A stretch of DNA of 64,000 nucleotides from Luscinia megarhynchos (taxonomy: Eukaryota > Chordata > Aves > Passeriformes > Turdidae): NCBI GenBank assembly GCA_034336665.1, contig CM067572.1, positions 6,626,286-6,690,285 of the forward strand. Direction: 5' to 3'. The first letter of the stretch is position 1. Each line of letters opens with the position of its first letter. Of this stretch, positions 62,071-64,000 are shown in pieces. The notes beneath the pieces were generated by a model. The model ran no database searches and was not told the origin of the DNA. It was given only the letters and a program-made list of their open reading frames with translations. A program made the position numbers and the translations under genes.

Positions 62071-63541
62071 TATCTTTACTGTTTAATACAGGTTTTTTAG
62101 CATAATGGGCCACATCTGTTACATTTGTATAATTCTGCTGTTTTGTGTATATTTGCAAGTATTCTATACTCTTTTTTGCTGTGGTGGATTTAATGTCATT
62201 TTCATATCAATGACAGTAATTAGCACCTGGGCTGTTCTACAAGGAACTGAAAGCAACATCTCTATTTCTGATAGCCAGCACATCACTGATATTGGATATT
62301 CTCTGTACTGTTCTGCTTGAATAGGCATTCACCCTCTCCTACAGAAAATTTTTTTACATATTTTATTTATTTCTACATACTTACATAGTAAAAAGCATCT
62401 ATTAAAGAAAAAAATTATGTTCTTATTTATTGACTGTATACACACTTTTAAAATGTGTGCTTTAAGAGTGTGTAATGCTTAAAAAGTGCAGTGTTTTGTG
62501 GTCCACTTGTGCTTAGGTTGGCAAGTTCCTCAGCAGGAAAGCAAGTTCTCTGTTTTTGTTTCTGTAATTCAACAGTATCACAAAATTCAGTTGCTAACTA
62601 TCAGTTTGAGGATATCTGCAGTGTAATTAAAAAGGTGGTGAGTCCACACTTTTTACAGCAGCATAGTTTGGCTGGTAGTGTAGCAGTTTTGTTTAATAAA
62701 AACTCTGTGGGTATCTACAACATGATATCTATGACCAAGTAGTAAAAGCAGCTGGTAACAGCAAATGGCTCTTATGGAGAAATTCTTAATTCTCAAAACA
62801 TCTTAATTAAGATTTCATATGCAAAAAAATTGCTAAATCATCAGTTATATTTTCCAAGAAGCTTCCAGTGCAATTACTTTCTTGGGATTTAAATGATGCT
62901 ACTTGTATTTCAAAACTGGCTTCGGGCAGATACAAACCCCCTTGGAGGTACAGTTGCTCCAGTTATTGGATTGTGTCTCTTCAGCTGGGATGTCAAACCT
63001 AGCACCAGTCTGTCCTGTCTGGTTAATGCTAAACTAAATCTCCCCTGCACCTCAGGGCACAGTAACCTAACACTGTGGAGGTTAAACAGCCTGACAATAG
63101 CATGACAGCTATTGTCAGAAATATTTCTCCTTAGAGGTTCCATAAAAAAATAAATCTCTCTCAATTGTGCAGTGCAGTCCTATACTCTGCTGGTGTCTCC
63201 TTCCACAAGATCACATTCATTTACCACAGACTGTTCTTGAACATCAAAATCGATCTTGCTCAAGTGAAGGAGCAGGGATGAGTTAACTTCTGATGGCTTG
63301 CAGGCAGCCTCAATAAATGTGCTTTTTATCAGAGAATTAGCAGGCTCATAGCTGAGGGAAAGGGGTGCAGCAGATCACTCATGCCTCATTGTACCAATGA
63401 CTAGCTTAGGATGTGGCTGACAAACACCTGGAGAGGAGTTGGGTGTTTCTGGTACCCGGGGGTGGAGTGAGGCGGGTGCCAGCCTGGGTGTAGAGAATAA
63501 ATTGCGGAGTTTCAAACATATGTATTTGTATCAAACGTGTT

Positions 63542-63557
63542 TCTCTCTCTCTCTCTA

Positions 63558-63591
<34 letters not shown>

Positions 63592-63595
63592 TATC
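63542..63595. repeat. (TC)n/(TA)n compound microsatellite
   Basis: Two CT blocks are separated by one A-containing unit, then TA blocks are interrupted by one G. It is a typical polymorphic compound microsatellite. Confidence 0.93.
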
Positions 63596-64000
63596 TTTGC
63601 TTTCTACTCACTGAGGAGAGCAACTGAGCCAGCACAGGGAAAAGAGAGGTCGGTTTGCTGTTGTAGTGCTGCAGTAATTCACTATCCTGTCTCTTTTTGT
63701 ATTTAGGAACAGATAGTGGCCTTAGATAGCTTTTCTAATGACACTGCTATGACTGACTGAGATCAGTCTATCAGTCAGCACTCTGGATTTTGTATTCACT
63801 GAAACACTCTGCTGCTTCACTTTGCTCTGACAATCTTGTAAATAAGGAAGTATCCCAACTTTACTCTTTTCCATTAAGCGTGAGACACTTCATATTAATG
63901 AAACCCCAGTGAAATGATATGAAAGATGGCATTGTCAACTCAGATCGTTAAAAATTACTTGAATAACTACACAGGCATATGCTTAGACTGGCAAGGACTG

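Larger units (their letters stand above)
52028..64000 (-). other. PEX5L: 5' region of PEX5L, probably one long intron to the window edge
   Basis: About 12 kb without a recognisable exon. I looked on the minus strand for the mammalian leader sequence and did not find it, so the first exon(s) should be to the right. Contents: the upstream part of the CpG island, a CR1 fragment, a hairpin-tandem element, a compound microsatellite, and otherwise AT-rich sequence. Confidence 0.75.

Noticed and set aside
63753..63778. Small inverted repeat CTGACTGA...TCAGTCAG
   Set aside because: The 8-bp stem with a 10-base loop is too short to stand out in 64 kb.
52028..64000. Search for the PEX5L leader exons
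   Set aside because: No minus-strand segment resembling the mammalian N-terminal leader was found, so the exons are taken to lie outside the window.
1..64000. CRISPR arrays, operons, phage or IS elements, tRNA or rRNA genes, intact endogenous retrovirus
   Set aside because: None was seen. The sequence is intron-rich vertebrate DNA, and no regular spacer arrays, cloverleaf-like boxes or retroviral motifs were recognised by eye.

Overview
This is vertebrate, almost certainly avian, genomic DNA. It has large GT-AG introns, long AT-rich non-coding tracts, very few interspersed repeats, and two truncated CR1-type LINE 3' ends of the kind abundant in bird genomes. The two genes are recognisable from their translated exons, and their arrangement matches the USP13-PEX5L neighbourhood on human 3q26. 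I cannot name the species. There is no bacterial, phage or plasmid material.

Layout: (1) Bases 1-6336, + strand: the last seven coding exons of USP13, a ubiquitin-specific protease. They encode the linker, both UBA domains and the C-terminal catalytic His box. Its upstream exons lie left of the window. (2) About 6.3-18.2 kb: no coding exon. This stretch should hold the USP13 3' UTR from the left and the PEX5L 3' UTR from the right, because the genes converge tail to tail. (3) Bases 18211-52027, - strand: thirteen coding exons of PEX5L (TRIP8b/PEX5R), with a reading frame that holds across every junction. They encode 600 residues plus the stop, essentially the whole protein apart from the short N-terminal leader. 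(4) About 52.0-64.0 kb: the 5' side of PEX5L, apparently one long intron. No further coding exon was recognised, so the first exon(s) lie beyond the right edge.

The two genes are physical neighbours and not a pathway. USP13 is a cytosolic deubiquitinase-type protein. PEX5L is a brain-enriched TPR protein that binds HCN pacemaker channels and PTS1-like C termini. The most interesting local features are a CpG island wrapped around an internal PEX5L coding exon, with a strong-context in-frame ATG and a YY1-like site (a candidate internal promoter); a perfect 12-bp hairpin with a tandemly duplicated arm at 61.6 kb; two perfect palindromes; and several faint ancient-SINE-like fragments. I found no evidence for an undescribed multi-gene system.
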